Positions 28,341-37,295 of a stretch of DNA of 37,295 nucleotides are shown one piece after another. The stretch is taken from NCBI GenBank assembly GCA_947168405.1, contig CAMVLU010000005.1:1-37295 (forward strand), in the 5' to 3' direction. How positions within the stretch are numbered: position 1 is the stretch's first letter; each line of letters opens with the position of its first letter. Made by a program: the position numbers and the translations under genes. This DNA is from an uncultured Clostridia bacterium. Its GTDB lineage: Bacteria > Bacillota_I > Bacilli_A > RF39 > UBA660. A model generated the notes under the pieces. The model worked only from the letters and a program-made list of their open reading frames with translations. It was not told the DNA's origin and searched no databases.

Positions 28341-29345
28341 TCAATCCTTGCTTGCAAAGTAATTTGCAGTTCTTACCATTTGATAAGAATATCCCATTTC
28401 ATTATCATACCAAGAAATAATTTTTACTAAATCTCCATCATCTGTCTCTAAAACATCAGTCGACAATCCATCTACTACTGATCCATTAGATGAACCAATT
28501 ACATCACTTGAAACAATTGGATCATAGGTAATTCTAATTGTTTCATTTTGATTATTTTCAAATAATTTATTTATTTCTTCTTTTGTTACTTTCTTCTTTA
28601 ATTTTAAAACTAAATCAACAACTGAACCAGTTGAAACAGGAACGCGCATTGCAAGACCTTTCATTTTTCCTTGTAAACTAGGAATAACTGATCCTATAGC
28701 ACTTGCAGCTCCAGTTGATGTTGGAACAATATTAGCTGCACATGCTCTTCCTCTTCGTGACTCGATTCCTTTTTTATGAGCAACATCTAAAGTTACTTGA
28801 TCATTTGTATATGCATGAACAGTTGTCATATAACCTGATTCAATTCCAATATTTTTTTCTAAAATATCTAAAACCGGTGCTAAACAATTTGTTGTACAAC
28901 TTGCTGCACTTATAATATCTTCATTTCCATCTAAAATACCATGATTAACATTATAAACTATTGTTTTAACATCTCCCTTACAAGGTGCAGATACTATTAC
29001 ATGTCTTGCTCCAGCATTTATATGAGCCATTGCTTTATCTTTACTTGTAAAATGACCTGTACATTCAAATACAAAATCTACTCCTAATTCTCTCCAAGGT
29101 AAATTATTAGGATCCATTTCTTTATAAATTCTTATTTTTTTAGAACCAACAATAATATTTTCATCATCAAATGATATTTCATTTACTCTATAATTACGAT
29201 GATTAGTATCATATTTTAACAAATAAGCAAGTTGCTCTGGTTCTGTTAAATCATTAATTGCTACTACCTCTAAATTAGGATATTCCTCCATTATTCTAAA
29301 TACTAGTCGTCCTATACGACCAAATCCATTAATTGCTACTTTCAT
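28341..29345 (-). CDS. gapA: Glyceraldehyde-3-phosphate dehydrogenase
   Basis: MKVAINGFGRIGRLVFR, SAASCTTNCLAPVLDILE, WYDNEMGYSYQMVRT. Confidence 0.97.
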   Translation of the reverse strand: MKVAINGFGRIGRLVFRIMEEYPNLEVVAINDLTEPEQLAYLLKYDTNHRNYRVNEISFDDENIIVGSKKIRIYKEMDPNNLPWRELGVDFVFECTGHFTSKDKAMAHINAGARHVIVSAPCKGDVKTIVYNVNHGILDGNEDIISAASCTTNCLAPVLDILEKNIGIESGYMTTVHAYTNDQVTLDVAHKKGIESRRGRACAANIVPTSTGAASAIGSVIPSLQGKMKGLAMRVPVSTGSVVDLVLKLKKKVTKEEINKLFENNQNETIRITYDPIVSSDVIGSSNGSVVDGLSTDVLETDDGDLVKIISWYDNEMGYSYQMVRTANYFASKD

Positions 29346-29362
29346 TGTTTTCCTCTCTTTCT

Positions 29363-31012
29363 CTATTCAAAATAACTTCCCCCAATAAATTCTCTTAAAA
29401 TAGAATCATTAGGAACTTGTTCACTAGGAACAGGTAAAAATATATCTAAAAGTCTTATCAACCTTTTAGCATCTTCATAATACATACTATCTTTTTTAAC
29501 TTTATATAATAAAGGCATAGCATATACTTTTAAAACTGGAAATTCATATATAAGTCCAGTATTAATTGTATAATCTGCTTCATCTTGATATGGAAAAATA
29601 TTTTTTTCTTCTCCAGCTCTAACACTAGCCCACAATTTTAAAGTATCTTCAGGACTATATCCTCTTCTATAATAATCTCTAATTAATCTTCTTATTAATC
29701 TATTATCCGTTGTTGGAATACGATTATCTTTATCTATATTTATTTCAGTTAATGCAGATAAATATATTTTAACTTTTTTACTTCTATCAATATTATCAAG
29801 AATAACAGGATTTAAACAATGAATACCTTCTATTAATAAAATATCTTTTTCTTCAAGCTGCATTTCCTTTTTAAATTCTTTTTTACCAGTTAAAAAATTA
29901 AATACTGGTAATTTTACTTTTTCTCCTTTTAATATTTTGGACATAGTTGAATTAAATAATTTCAAATCAACAGCTTCTAAACATTCAAAGTCATATTCTC
30001 CATTTTCTTTTCTAGGAGTTTCTTCTCTTTCTACAAAAAAATCATCCATAGACATAACTTTTGGAGTTAAACCAAAACATCTAAAATACATTGATAATTT
30101 TCTAGTTGTTGTAGTTTTACCACTAGAAGATGGTCCAGCAATAAGAATTATTTTAACTTTTTTATTTTCAGAAATAGACCATGCTGTTTGTAATAATTGA
30201 GCACTATAAACCGTTTCATTAATCTTAATTAAATCAGACATCATATTATCAGATATAATTTTATTTAAGTCAACTGATGTTTCAAGATTAACTTTTCTAC
30301 ACCAATCCTTAGATCTTTTAAAAGTTTCAAATAGCTTAGGATGATGTTTATATTTAGGTATTTCTCCATTATCACCAATAGTTGGAAATCTTAAAATAAA
30401 TCCTTCTTCATTTAAATAAGTTAACTTAAATTCATTTAAACATGATGTTTCAGCAGGCATTAAACTAAACATATAGTTATAAGTATTACCTAATCTATAT
30501 AAACTAACATAAGTATTGGTAATGTACTCTAAAAGACCTGCTTTTTTAAAATCTTTTATTTCATTAAAATAATTAATAGCATCCTCTCTTAAAATAGTAA
30601 CTTTATGAATCTTTAAATTATTCTTAACTATTTCATTCATCTTATCTTCAAGTTCACTTACCATTTCTTTAGTTAATTTACGAGTTGATTCCATATATAA
30701 TCCCTTATCAGCTGAATACCTAGTTGATAAATAATTAGAATTACCATATAACTCAGCAAAACAATAATTAGCAAGATAAATTAAGCCATTTAAATAAACA
30801 CGATTTGCATATGGATGAGTCAAGTCTAAAAACTCAACTTTACAAGTTTTAAATATTTGATCACTTAACTCATAATAATTTTCTCCAATTTTACCAAGTA
30901 ATACTTTATGAACACCATCATCATCACACATCTTACTAAGTTCTAAAAAAGTAATACCTTTTTTTACATTAAACTTTTTACCATTAACAATAACATCTAT
31001 GTTTTCTAACAT
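29363..31012 (-). CDS. Nucleoside kinase: TGS/ThrRS-like N-terminal domains fused to uridine-kinase-like P-loop domain
   Basis: VIVNGKKFNVKKGITFLELSKM (TGS), IILIAGPSSSGKTTTTRKLSMYFRCFGLTPKVMSMDDFFVERE; start revised to ATG 31012. Confidence 0.9.
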   Translation of the reverse strand: MLENIDVIVNGKKFNVKKGITFLELSKMCDDDGVHKVLLGKIGENYYELSDQIFKTCKVEFLDLTHPYANRVYLNGLIYLANYCFAELYGNSNYLSTRYSADKGLYMESTRKLTKEMVSELEDKMNEIVKNNLKIHKVTILREDAINYFNEIKDFKKAGLLEYITNTYVSLYRLGNTYNYMFSLMPAETSCLNEFKLTYLNEEGFILRFPTIGDNGEIPKYKHHPKLFETFKRSKDWCRKVNLETSVDLNKIISDNMMSDLIKINETVYSAQLLQTAWSISENKKVKIILIAGPSSSGKTTTTRKLSMYFRCFGLTPKVMSMDDFFVEREETPRKENGEYDFECLEAVDLKLFNSTMSKILKGEKVKLPVFNFLTGKKEFKKEMQLEEKDILLIEGIHCLNPVILDNIDRSKKVKIYLSALTEINIDKDNRIPTTDNRLIRRLIRDYYRRGYSPEDTLKLWASVRAGEEKNIFPYQDEADYTINTGLIYEFPVLKVYAMPLLYKVKKDSMYYEDAKRLIRLLDIFLPVPSEQVPNDSILREFIGGSYFE

Positions 31013-31107
31013 CCTAGCCTCACCCATTATTAATATATCACAAAAATTAATTAATCTCAATATATTTAAAAAAATATCCTATAATAAACTATAACATATA
31101 ATACACT

Positions 31108-31293
31108 ATGAATAATAAAAAATTATTAAATCTATTTATAACATACAGAAATTATCTTTTTGCAATTCAAGAAAGAAATGAATTTGGTGATATATATGGG
31201 GATACAGAAGAAATAATTCAAATATATGAAAATGAATTACAAGAACATGGAATAAAAATATTAACAAAAAATAAAAAACTACTACATAAGTAA
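31108..31293 (+). CDS. Small ORF (61 aa), unknown, possibly leaderless
   Basis: ORF MNNKKLLNLFITYRNYLFAIQERNEFGDIYGDTEEIIQIYENELQEHGIKILTKNKKLLHK in intergenic space; TATAAT ends about 5 nt before ATG; terminator overlaps its stop. Confidence 0.55.
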   Translation: MNNKKLLNLFITYRNYLFAIQERNEFGDIYGDTEEIIQIYENELQEHGIKILTKNKKLLHK

Positions 31294-31303
31294 TAGTTTT
31301 TTT
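31275..31303. terminator. Terminator (bidirectional) between the 61-aa ORF and convergent transporter gene
   Basis: AAAACTACTAC-ATAA-GTAATAGTTTT (one mismatch) followed by T tract. Confidence 0.75.
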
Positions 31304-31305
31304 GC

Positions 31306-32721
31306 CTATATTATATTAATTATAATAAATAATATAAAGGCAAGTAGGAAAAATTCTAAGAAGAATTTCCAAATGTTCTTTATCCATTCAGTATAATTAA
31401 CTTTTAAGTAAGCAATTACTCCTAAAAGAACTACACTAGTTGGTGCAATTAATACTGCAAGACCTTGCATTGTTTGACTAATAAATCCAACTAAAGGATA
31501 AACACTTGTGTCTGTAATAATACTTGTTACATAAGGTAACATTGCTGATGATGTATAGTATACATCAATATTAAAGATACTTGCTATAAACATTGAAATT
31601 GAAAGGGTAACACTATTAAATCCGTTTGTTATTGACATTAATGGTTTAATAATTGTTAATACAATTGGGTTATTAGATGTAGTAATTAATACAGTGTATG
31701 TAATTACCATTAAGAATGCACTTAAACCAAACTTCTTAGCACCATCTTTATATCCATCAAGCATATCATTCAATGAAACACGATAGATAATAGCTAATAC
31801 AATAGTAGCTAAAACAAGAATCGTTGTATATTGTGCAACATCCCAATTACCAAAGCTTGCTCCTGACATAGTTGAACCTAAAATCTTAGAGAAAATAGCA
31901 AAATCTCCAATTTTAACATCTAATACACTTTGATGAAATTTTTCAAATATATCAATTTTGAAAGCTCCACTAAAGTTCAATGTTCCAATTATCATTAATA
32001 CTACTATTAAGCAGAAAATAACGATAGCTGGCCAAGATTTTTTTACTTTTCCTTTCTTAGTTTTCTTTTCAACTTTTTCAGGTAATAATTCTTTGTCATC
32101 ATCTTTCTTAATCTCTTTTTTCTTTATACGATATACAATATTAAATACTAAAAGAGCCATTCCAAGAACTAACATTATAACTCTAAACCAAATTAAATCA
32201 GTATAAGTTGTTGCTAATGTATCTCCATATGTTCCTGTAATATCTTTAGCAAATAAGCTTCCTGCATATCCTACAGCAATAGATCCAACTACTGTTTCAG
32301 CAACAGCAATTTTATCATATCCCATAGATAGTATAATTGCGGCTAGTAATGGTAAAAAGAAAATAATTTCATAACCAAATCCGCAGAAAGATACTAATAA
32401 AGCAATAAATGCTACAACAATTGCAAAGAATAATACTTCCTTCTTCTTAAAGGTTTTTACAATTTTATCTACAATCTTTTTAAATACACCAGTTTTATTT
32501 AATACTCCATAGAATGCTCCAACCGCAAGAACATAAATAGCAGTTGTTCCAAAATAATAAAGAGTAAGTGTTGGATAATTAAACATATCAAATAATCCAA
32601 CAGGATATCTAACATCAGTTGTTAATTCATTATTAAAATATGTAATTGGTAATATCCATGTTAATAAGTAAGTAAATAAAATTGCAATTAGCAATACCTT
32701 TAACGTATTATTTTTTTTCAT
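31306..32721 (-). CDS. Multi-TM transporter, YfcC/DcuC-like superfamily (substrate unknown)
   Basis: About 12 hydrophobic segments; LPITYFNNE, GAFYGVLNKTGVFKKIVDKIVKTFKKKE, FGYEIIFFLPLLAAIILSMGYD; start revised to ATG 32721 (GGGAGGTCAGAAATG). Confidence 0.7.
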   Translation of the reverse strand: MKKNNTLKVLLIAILFTYLLTWILPITYFNNELTTDVRYPVGLFDMFNYPTLTLYYFGTTAIYVLAVGAFYGVLNKTGVFKKIVDKIVKTFKKKEVLFFAIVVAFIALLVSFCGFGYEIIFFLPLLAAIILSMGYDKIAVAETVVGSIAVGYAGSLFAKDITGTYGDTLATTYTDLIWFRVIMLVLGMALLVFNIVYRIKKKEIKKDDDKELLPEKVEKKTKKGKVKKSWPAIVIFCLIVVLMIIGTLNFSGAFKIDIFEKFHQSVLDVKIGDFAIFSKILGSTMSGASFGNWDVAQYTTILVLATIVLAIIYRVSLNDMLDGYKDGAKKFGLSAFLMVITYTVLITTSNNPIVLTIIKPLMSITNGFNSVTLSISMFIASIFNIDVYYTSSAMLPYVTSIITDTSVYPLVGFISQTMQGLAVLIAPTSVVLLGVIAYLKVNYTEWIKNIWKFFLEFFLLAFILFIIINII

Positions 32722-32800
32722 TTCTGACCTCCCAATATCATTATATAATACTTTTTTTTTAAAAAGCAACATATTTCACATAATTAAACATAAATTTATT

Positions 32801-33580
32801 TTAAAACAACCCCCATTCAGCAAATTTTTCAAATCCCCCTATTTTTTTAATATAATTTTTAGCTATTTCAACTATCTCTGAATATAGTTTATTATCAACT
32901 AAATAATCTCCTATAGCACAACTAATTTTAACAATTTTATTTTCTTTTTGAGCTTTTAAAAAGGCATATATATTCAAAGAAACATCTGCTTTTGATAAGT
33001 CTTTACCATGAAGTCCTCCTCCGGTAACACTAGCTCCCATATCTGATCCAAGTTTTCTATTTATTGCACCCGTATCAACATCAATTCCTCCTATCCAATC
33101 TCCTAAAGGATTGATAATTCCTTTATATTTATTTTTTAAAATTTTACTATCAACATGACTCTGACAAATAATTAATTTCTTATTATCTAAAATATATTTT
33201 CCATCATAAGGATATTCTTTATAAATACTTCTTGCTATTTTAGATAATTTGATTTCTTCTTTAGTTAAAGGAACTCCTTTAAATATTCCATTATCTCCAC
33301 ATTTAATAAATTTTTCTTGATTCTTAGCTAAATATTTATCTTGTTTAACAACCTTTAAATTTAATTTAACATTACCTCCTATTCTTTTAACAATTTCTTC
33401 TATTTCTTTTTTAGAAAACTTTTCACTTGTTTCAATTATTATATGACATATACCATGTCCAATTAATCCTTCAACAGCTATTTTAGGGTTATCACTTTTT
33501 TTATATGCTAAATCGACTATAGCACCACCTATTCTATCCATTATTTTATCTGGATGACTTGGATTTACTTTTTCTATCAT
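32801..33580 (-). CDS. Compact, divergent S-adenosylmethionine synthetase (MetK-like)
   Basis: NPSHPDKIMDRIGGAIVD (cf. SEGHPDKIADQISDAVLD), CGDNGIF (cf. AGDQGLMF), NPLGDWIGGIDVDTGAINRKLGSDMGASVTGGGLHGKDLSKADVS (cf. [26 protein letters not shown]), downstream of an S-box riboswitch. Confidence 0.85.
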   Translation of the reverse strand: MIEKVNPSHPDKIMDRIGGAIVDLAYKKSDNPKIAVEGLIGHGICHIIIETSEKFSKKEIEEIVKRIGGNVKLNLKVVKQDKYLAKNQEKFIKCGDNGIFKGVPLTKEEIKLSKIARSIYKEYPYDGKYILDNKKLIICQSHVDSKILKNKYKGIINPLGDWIGGIDVDTGAINRKLGSDMGASVTGGGLHGKDLSKADVSLNIYAFLKAQKENKIVKISCAIGDYLVDNKLYSEIVEIAKNYIKKIGGFEKFAEWGLF

Positions 33581-33581
33581 T

Positions 33582-33842
33582 TTAAATACCTTCTTTCATT
33601 TTTTTAAATTTTTCTATTGTAATTATTTTATTATTACTTGTAGCACATGCTAAACAAGTAATGCTTTCACATATCCAAAATTCTTTTCTTTTTAAATCAA
33701 CAATAAATGGAAAATTATTGTTAATAAATTTATCTTTTTTAAAAGGATATAATATTTTTAAAGAATATTTATTAACAATATAATCATAAAAATCATTTCT
33801 TTTTAAAATATCTGATTCGGATACAATAAATTGTTTATTCAT
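33582..33842 (-). CDS. Small protein of unknown function, first gene of SAM-riboswitch operon
   Basis: ORF with AAAGGAGGAGT RBS; MNKQFIVSESDILKRNDFYDYIVNKYSLKILYPF...FWICESITCLACATSNN; start revised to ATG 33842. Confidence 0.75.
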   Translation of the reverse strand: MNKQFIVSESDILKRNDFYDYIVNKYSLKILYPFKKDKFINNNFPFIVDLKRKEFWICESITCLACATSNNKIITIEKFKKMKEGI

Positions 33843-33865
33843 ACTCCTCCTTTCTAACATCTTAA

Positions 33866-33989
33866 AAAGAAAAAATACTCAAGATAACTTGAGTATTAAA
33901 AGTTATCTTATAGATCTAGCATTACCACCTAACTTAATAGGTTGGTGCGATTTCACAGGGCTAGTCCCTCCATCGCTCTTTATAAGATG
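33866..33989 (-). promoter_or_regulatory. SAM-I (S-box) riboswitch with antiterminator/terminator
   Basis: Minus strand ATCTTATAAAGAGCGATGGAGGGACTAGCCCTGTGAAATCGCACCAACCTATTAAGTTAGGTGGTAATGCTAGATCTATAAGAT; terminator AATACTCAAG-TTAT-CTTGAGTATT-TTTTTC (33874-33897); antiterminator strands 33881-33890 and 33900-33909 perfectly complementary. Confidence 0.95.
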
Positions 33990-34001
33990 TTAATATAATT
34001 A

Positions 34002-34030
34002 TAAAATAAAATAATAAAAAAAACAATAAG
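34002..34030 (-). promoter_or_regulatory. Putative SigA promoter upstream of the SAM riboswitch
   Basis: TTGTTT-N17-TATAAT on minus strand just before the aptamer. Confidence 0.65.
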
Positions 34031-34063
34031 TATGATAAAATAAAATTAGAAAGGAAAATAAAG

Positions 34064-34963
34064 ATGAAAAACAAAGTTGTAATAATAGGATGTGGTAATG
34101 TTGGTTCATCATACGCATATGCCTTATTAAATCAAAGAACCTATGTTAATGAATTAGTTTTAGTTGATTTAAACTATGATAAAGCTTTAGGAGATGCTAT
34201 GGATTTAAATCATTGTTTAGCATTTGCTCCTTCAAAACTTTCAATTAAAGCAGGAACTTATGAAGATACAAAAGACGCTGATATAGTTTGTATAGCAGCA
34301 GGTGTTAATCAAAAACCAGGAGAAACTAGAATTGATTTATTAAATAGAAATAAAGCTATTTTAACAGATATAGTTAAAAATGTTATTAATCAAGGTTTCA
34401 ATGGAATATTTTTAGTTGCAACAAATCCTCTTGATATCATGACAAATACAGTTTATCGTGCATCAGGATTTCCAGCTGAAAGAGTAATTGGATCTGGAAC
34501 ATCACTTGATTCAGCAAGACTAAGATTCTTAGTTGGAGAAAAATTAAACATTAATCCTAAAAATATCCATGCTTATGTTATTGGAGAACATGGAGATTCA
34601 GAATTTGTTCCATGGAATAGTGCTACAATTGGACTTAATCCTATAACAAATTATTTAAGTAAAGAAGAATTAACAAAAATTGAAGAAGAAGTTCGAAAGT
34701 CTGCATACTTTATAATTGAAAAAAAAGGATTTACCAACTTTGGTATAGGAGTATGTTTAGTTAGAATAACAAATGCTTTACTTGGAGATGAAAATACAAT
34801 TATATCTGTATCAACTTATAATAAAGAATATGATTTATATATAAGTACACCAGCTATACTTGGAAGAACAGGTATAAAAGAAACAATGAAAATTAATTTA
34901 ACTGAAGAAGAACAAAGGTTATTTATGAAAAGTGTCGAAACATTAAGAAGTAATAACGTATAA
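34064..34963 (+). CDS. ldh: L-lactate dehydrogenase
   Basis: [74 protein letters not shown]. Confidence 0.96.
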   Translation: MKNKVVIIGCGNVGSSYAYALLNQRTYVNELVLVDLNYDKALGDAMDLNHCLAFAPSKLSIKAGTYEDTKDADIVCIAAGVNQKPGETRIDLLNRNKAILTDIVKNVINQGFNGIFLVATNPLDIMTNTVYRASGFPAERVIGSGTSLDSARLRFLVGEKLNINPKNIHAYVIGEHGDSEFVPWNSATIGLNPITNYLSKEELTKIEEEVRKSAYFIIEKKGFTNFGIGVCLVRITNALLGDENTIISVSTYNKEYDLYISTPAILGRTGIKETMKINLTEEEQRLFMKSVETLRSNNV

Positions 34964-35001
34964 TTATTAATATTTTACATATTTTAATTATAGGTGATAA
35001 A

Positions 35002-35583
35002 ATGAATTTAGTTCCAGTTATTGTTGATAAAGAACAAAATGGAGAACGTAGTTATGATATATTTTCAAGACTTTTAAAAGATAGAATAATTTTATTAAGT
35101 GGAGAAATTGATGATAATTTAGCAAATATTATTGTAAGTGAATTATTATATTTAGATTCATTAAATCATGAAGATATTTCTTTATATATAAATTCTCCGG
35201 GTGGATCTATAACATCAGGAATGGCAATTATGGATACTATGAATTTTATTAAAAGTGATGTTTCAACTATTTGTATAGGAATGTCTGCATCTATGGGAGC
35301 TTTTCTTCTTTCATGTGGGAAAAAAGGAAAAAGATACATACTACCAAATGCTGAAGTAATGATCCATCAACCATTAGGTGGTGTAGAAGGACAAGCAACC
35401 GAAATAAAAATAGTTGCTGAAAGAATACTTAATTTAAAACACAAATTAAATTCTATACTTTCCAAAAATACAGGTAAGAATATTAAACAAATAGAAAAAG
35501 ATACCGAAAGAGATTACTTTTTAAATGCTAAAGAAGCTTTAGAATATGGAATTATAGATAAAATTATAGAAAAAAGAAGTTAA
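35002..35583 (+). CDS. clpP: ATP-dependent Clp protease proteolytic subunit ClpP
   Basis: [79 protein letters not shown]. Confidence 0.97.
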   Translation: MNLVPVIVDKEQNGERSYDIFSRLLKDRIILLSGEIDDNLANIIVSELLYLDSLNHEDISLYINSPGGSITSGMAIMDTMNFIKSDVSTICIGMSASMGAFLLSCGKKGKRYILPNAEVMIHQPLGGVEGQATEIKIVAERILNLKHKLNSILSKNTGKNIKQIEKDTERDYFLNAKEALEYGIIDKIIEKRS

Positions 35584-35598
35584 CTAACTTCTTTTTTT
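35570..35598. terminator. Bidirectional terminator between clpP and convergent gene
   Basis: AAAAAAGAAGTT-AACT-AACTTCTTTTTT perfect 12-bp stem. Confidence 0.85.
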
Positions 35599-37149
35599 AG
35601 CTATATCTATTCCAGGTATATCTTGTCTTTTCAATTTCATTAATAAACCAAATTTAAATAGTTCTCTTAAGTCTTCTATATCAATTACAGATAATTTATT
35701 ATCTTGATAAATTAAATATACATTATCATCATGATTCAAAACATTAGGATTTATAATAATAATATAAACCAAATTTAAACGATCAGTTACAACTGAATAA
35801 AAAACATTGTTACCTAATTCTTCTTTATTAAATAAATGATACATCATTTCTCTAAAATAACTAGCTTTTTCCATTGGACCTGCTTTTAAATCATTACTTT
35901 TTTTCAAAATTAAATCTATTTTTATTAAATATTTTTTTACATCATTTTCTAATTCTTCATCATTATTTATTTTATTAGCAGGCAAATATTCATCAAAAGT
36001 AAAATCCATTGTTTGATAACATTCATTTAATATATTATTAAATTCTTCTTGAGTATTTTTGTTTTCATTAATACAACTAATTCCAATTAAAGGTTTACCT
36101 ATTCTAATATTAGTAAAATCTGTATTATATACTGTTTTAACGGGTTCAACTTGAATTAAATATTTATGATATCTAAATATTAAGTAATTATGCACCAAAC
36201 CATAAAAACGATTTCCTCCAACTATTTCATAATTAATATTTTTAGACTTTAAAAAAGCTCCAAATATTTCAGGAAATTCATAACAAACAATTTTATTATT
36301 ACGTTGATTTAAATACGGAAGATAAGAAACTCTACTATGTTTTCTAGATTCATCACTTTCAGAACTTATATAAAACTTCTCATCATATATAAATATCTTA
36401 CATAATTCTAAATAAACTTTTATAATATTTTTTAAAGAGTCTTTATCATATTTCTTATTAATAATATTATAAACATCTTGACTTAATCTTATTTTCTTTT
36501 GTAATCGATCACTTGTATTTAATATTTTATTTACCGATTCATAATCAACTAATTTATTATTTTTTAATTCTAAAAATCTTTTTTTCATTTTAATAGGAAA
36601 GTTATATTTATAAAACAATTTATTATTATCAAAATAACATATCAATCCATATATAAAATATTCTATAGGAATACCATTATATTGTTTATTTTTAACTAAT
36701 TCATCAAAATTATTAGAATCTAAAAATTCAAAATATCTAAAAGATAAAATATTATACTCTTTTTTATCAATTAATATTTTATGATATTCTTTTGTATCAA
36801 CATGATTAATAAAATTCAAAGAAGATAAATAATATAATAATTCTTTATAAATATTAGATTGTTCATAATTATATTTTTTCAGATATAAAAGACATGCTTC
36901 TAAAAAAGCTACTTTAGAACTTTTTAATATTAAAGAAGTATTATTATATATTCTAATTTCAGTAATTTTACTATTTAATAAGCATTTTTTAATTTTATTA
37001 TAATTATTATCATTAAAAAGTATTTCTTCAAACACTGTACAACTAATTGAATGAGTTGAATTACTTATCAACTCATTAATATCTATACATTCTTTTTTTA
37101 ATTCTTTAGAATCTATAACAAAATCTCTCATAACAATTCCCCAATTCAC
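35584..37149 (-). CDS. Transglutaminase-like cysteine protease-fold protein, unknown function (start probably ATG 37131, MRDFVIDSKE)
   Basis: IVCYEFPEIFGAFLKSKNINYEIVGGNRFYGLVHNYLIFRYHKYLIQVEPVKT matches the Cys-His-Asp/Glu layout of bacterial transglutaminase-like domains. Confidence 0.65.
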   Translation of the reverse strand: MNWGIVMRDFVIDSKELKKECIDINELISNSTHSISCTVFEEILFNDNNYNKIKKCLLNSKITEIRIYNNTSLILKSSKVAFLEACLLYLKKYNYEQSNIYKELLYYLSSLNFINHVDTKEYHKILIDKKEYNILSFRYFEFLDSNNFDELVKNKQYNGIPIEYFIYGLICYFDNNKLFYKYNFPIKMKKRFLELKNNKLVDYESVNKILNTSDRLQKKIRLSQDVYNIINKKYDKDSLKNIIKVYLELCKIFIYDEKFYISSESDESRKHSRVSYLPYLNQRNNKIVCYEFPEIFGAFLKSKNINYEIVGGNRFYGLVHNYLIFRYHKYLIQVEPVKTVYNTDFTNIRIGKPLIGISCINENKNTQEEFNNILNECYQTMDFTFDEYLPANKINNDEELENDVKKYLIKIDLILKKSNDLKAGPMEKASYFREMMYHLFNKEELGNNVFYSVVTDRLNLVYIIIINPNVLNHDDNVYLIYQDNKLSVIDIEDLRELFKFGLLMKLKRQDIPGIDIAKKRS

Positions 37150-37224
37150 TTATAATATAACAAAAAATACATAAAATAGCAATTTTTTCTTACAGAACAA
37201 GTAAAATTCTACGAATTTCACATT

Positions 37225-37248
37225 AGAAACCTCACGGTTTCTTTTTTT
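37225..37248 (+). terminator. Rho-independent terminator-like hairpin on the plus strand
   Basis: AGAAACC-TCAC-GGTTTCT followed by TTTTTT. Confidence 0.6.
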
Positions 37249-37295
37249 CTTCAAGAGAAACTCTCAAAGACACACCGGATAGTCGCTACCCTGTA

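Noticed and set aside
1-37295. CRISPR arrays, tRNA genes, rRNA genes, transposases, prophage
   Set aside because: No regularly spaced repeats, tRNA-like cloverleafs, rRNA signatures, integrase/transposase motifs or phage structural genes were seen by eye.
1-37295. Mycoplasma-type genetic code (TGA=Trp)
   Set aside because: TGA serves as a plausible stop in gapA and the half-racemase, and Trp residues in conserved proteins are encoded by TGG.

Overview
AT-rich chromosomal window from a low-GC Bacillota/Mycoplasmatota-like bacterium (affiliation is inference). TGA is used as a stop (e.g. the GAPDH gene), which argues for translation table 11. Most of the window is housekeeping: clpC (3' end cut by the left edge), ung, the rpsF-ssb-rpsR-rplI-dnaB block, rlmH, ftsEX, GAPDH, a TGS-uridine-kinase-like nucleoside kinase, ldh, clpP, and a CIRCE-controlled clpB that lacks the N-domain. 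The most interesting parts are: (1) a divergent cluster at 6756-11570 that looks like a D-aspartate cell-wall cross-bridge module, with two ATP-grasp D-Asp-ligase-like paralogs, a FemX/FemA aminoacyltransferase, an aspartate racemase, and a stand-alone half-racemase with no catalytic Cys; (2) a clear SAM-I (S-box) riboswitch with terminator upstream of a 92-aa unknown protein and a very compact (259 aa) divergent MetK-like protein; (3) a hybrid histidine kinase with Asn in place of the phospho-accepting His and a degenerate receiver; (4) a transglutaminase-like protein next to clpP; (5) several small or structured elements, including a possible leaderless 61-aa ORF and unexplained structured sequence at the right edge. 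All homology calls are from motif recognition by eye; no searches were run.
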